Assembly: GCA_964497955.1 (NCBI GenBank)
Contig: CAZCFQ010000120.1
Coordinates: 1-6,658 of the forward strand
Source: PWPR01 sp964497955
GTDB lineage: Bacteria; Bacillota; UBA994; PWPR01
DNA: 6,658 bases
Direction: 5' to 3'
In this document: positions 6,199 to 6,658 of the stretch, piece after piece
Layout: each line of letters opens with the position of its first letter
Numbering within the stretch: the first letter of the stretch is position 1
Notes under the pieces: generated by a model
Told to the model about the DNA's origin: nothing
Seen by the model: only the letters and a program-made list of their open reading frames with translations
Database searches by the model: none
Made by a program: the position numbers and the translations under genes

Positions 6199-6559
6199 AT
6201 GATATTTACTTACTTAATTTATTATGAGATTAAAGAGTGGTGCCAGAGAAAAATAGTCATAAAATCAAACTTATACTTGAGAAATTGAATATTAAATAGG
6301 TTGGAACTGCTTGCTACAATATATTTTTTTCAATTATTCAATACAATTAAAAACACTTACTATTTAATCGTAAGTAAGAGTGTTTAGAATGATTCTTGAG
6401 AGTGGGTGCTACTATAATAAATAGAATAGAGTATAATGACAGAATGGTTTTGGTATAGACAGTTAGATCAGAATAATTAAAAACATCACTAATTCTTTGT
6501 GAGAAATGCAAAAATAGGATAATAAGATAAAAACTAGTTTAAATTTCACCTAATAATCT
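6199..6559. other. Intergenic stretch without a recognisable gene
   Basis: All six frames are broken by frequent stops and no ribosome binding site with a useful frame is seen. It contains a hairpin at 6351-6385, a spaced 8-base inverted repeat (ATTGAATA at 6284, TATTCAAT at 6335) that is probably chance in such AT-rich DNA, and TATAAT hexamers at 6413 and 6432 without a correctly spaced -35. No clear terminator on the + strand follows the peptidase gene closely. Confidence 0.6.
6351..6385 (-). terminator. Imperfect hairpin, terminator-like on the - strand
   Basis: AAACACTTAC (6351-6360) faces GTAAGT (6370-6375) and AGTGTTT (6379-6385), forming two stacked stems with a bulge. Read on the - strand the stem is followed by a run of T (TGTTTTTAATTG), the intrinsic-terminator pattern. 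On the + strand no T-tract follows, so it would stop + transcripts from the peptidase gene only weakly. Confidence 0.5.
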
Positions 6560-6587
6560 TTGTTGTTTGTACGTATTCATTTATAAT
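6560..6587 (+). promoter_or_regulatory. Possible promoter for a gene at the right edge
   Basis: TTGTTG (6560-6565, three consensus positions) and a perfect TATAAT (6582-6587) are spaced 16 bases. A start near 6594 would give a leader of about 20 or 50 bases before the candidate ATGs at 6614 and 6644. Confidence 0.4.
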
Positions 6588-6613
6588 AAGTCCAATGCTT
6601 AACGACCATCTAA

Positions 6614-6658
6614 ATGAGAAGATTTGAAATTGGAGTTGTTAGAATGAATCAAGGTTTT
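6614..6658 (+). CDS. Possible 5' end of an unidentified gene running off the window
   Basis: An open frame starts at ATG 6614, directly after an in-frame TAA at 6611, and reads MRRFEIGVVRMNQGF to the right edge. Of the three + frames only this one stays open there. An internal in-frame ATG at 6644 has GGAG (6632-6635) eight bases ahead, whereas 6614 has no Shine-Dalgarno-like sequence, so the true start may be 6644 and only five residues would be visible. A TATAAT-bearing promoter candidate lies 27 bases before 6614. Fifteen codons are too few to recognise a family or to prove coding; a chance open frame remains possible. Confidence 0.3.
   Translation, partial: MRRFEIGVVRMNQGF

Overview
The window is AT-rich (about one third G+C by eye), with strong AGGAGG-type ribosome binding sites, short A/T-rich promoters and small hairpin terminators. 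With the protein types present, this points to a low-GC Gram-positive bacterium, most likely an anaerobic Clostridia-type Firmicute. That placement is inference; there is no rRNA or marker gene here.

Left part (1-2042). The 3' end of a D-2-hydroxyacid dehydrogenase gene (+) runs into a bidirectional terminator at 311-339. Facing it on the - strand is a ketopantoate-reductase-like (PanE/ApbA family) oxidoreductase at 392-1444. Upstream of that, also on the - strand, is a small membrane-anchored double zinc-ribbon protein (1697-2029). The first two genes both encode NAD(P)-dependent 2-hydroxy/2-keto acid oxidoreductases but are convergent, so they do not form an operon. The PanE-like protein lacks two asparagines of the classical active-site helix, so pantoate synthesis is uncertain.

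Middle part (2043-4745). A 407-base divergent intergenic region holds a good promoter for trkH, plus a separate promoter-like and hairpin/T-tract pair further upstream that could delimit a short leader or RNA. Then come trkH (K+ channel-like subunit with four selectivity-filter repeats) and, 12 bases later, trkA (single-RCK NAD/nucleotide-binding gating subunit). They form a two-gene potassium uptake operon, closed by a clear intrinsic terminator at 4724-4749.

Right part (4746-6658). An M20-family peptidase closely resembling AbgA, the A subunit of p-aminobenzoyl-glutamate hydrolase, is present with all metal ligands. No abgB partner is in view. A short hairpin lies just upstream of its ribosome binding site. 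Downstream are about 415 bases without a gene, containing a hairpin oriented as a - strand terminator. At the right edge a promoter-like element precedes the possible first codons of another + strand gene.

Overall this is mostly ordinary chromosomal content. I found no convincing new system. The observations most worth checking are the altered active site of the PanE-like enzyme, the structured region ahead of trkH, the unpaired AbgA and the leader hairpin ahead of it.
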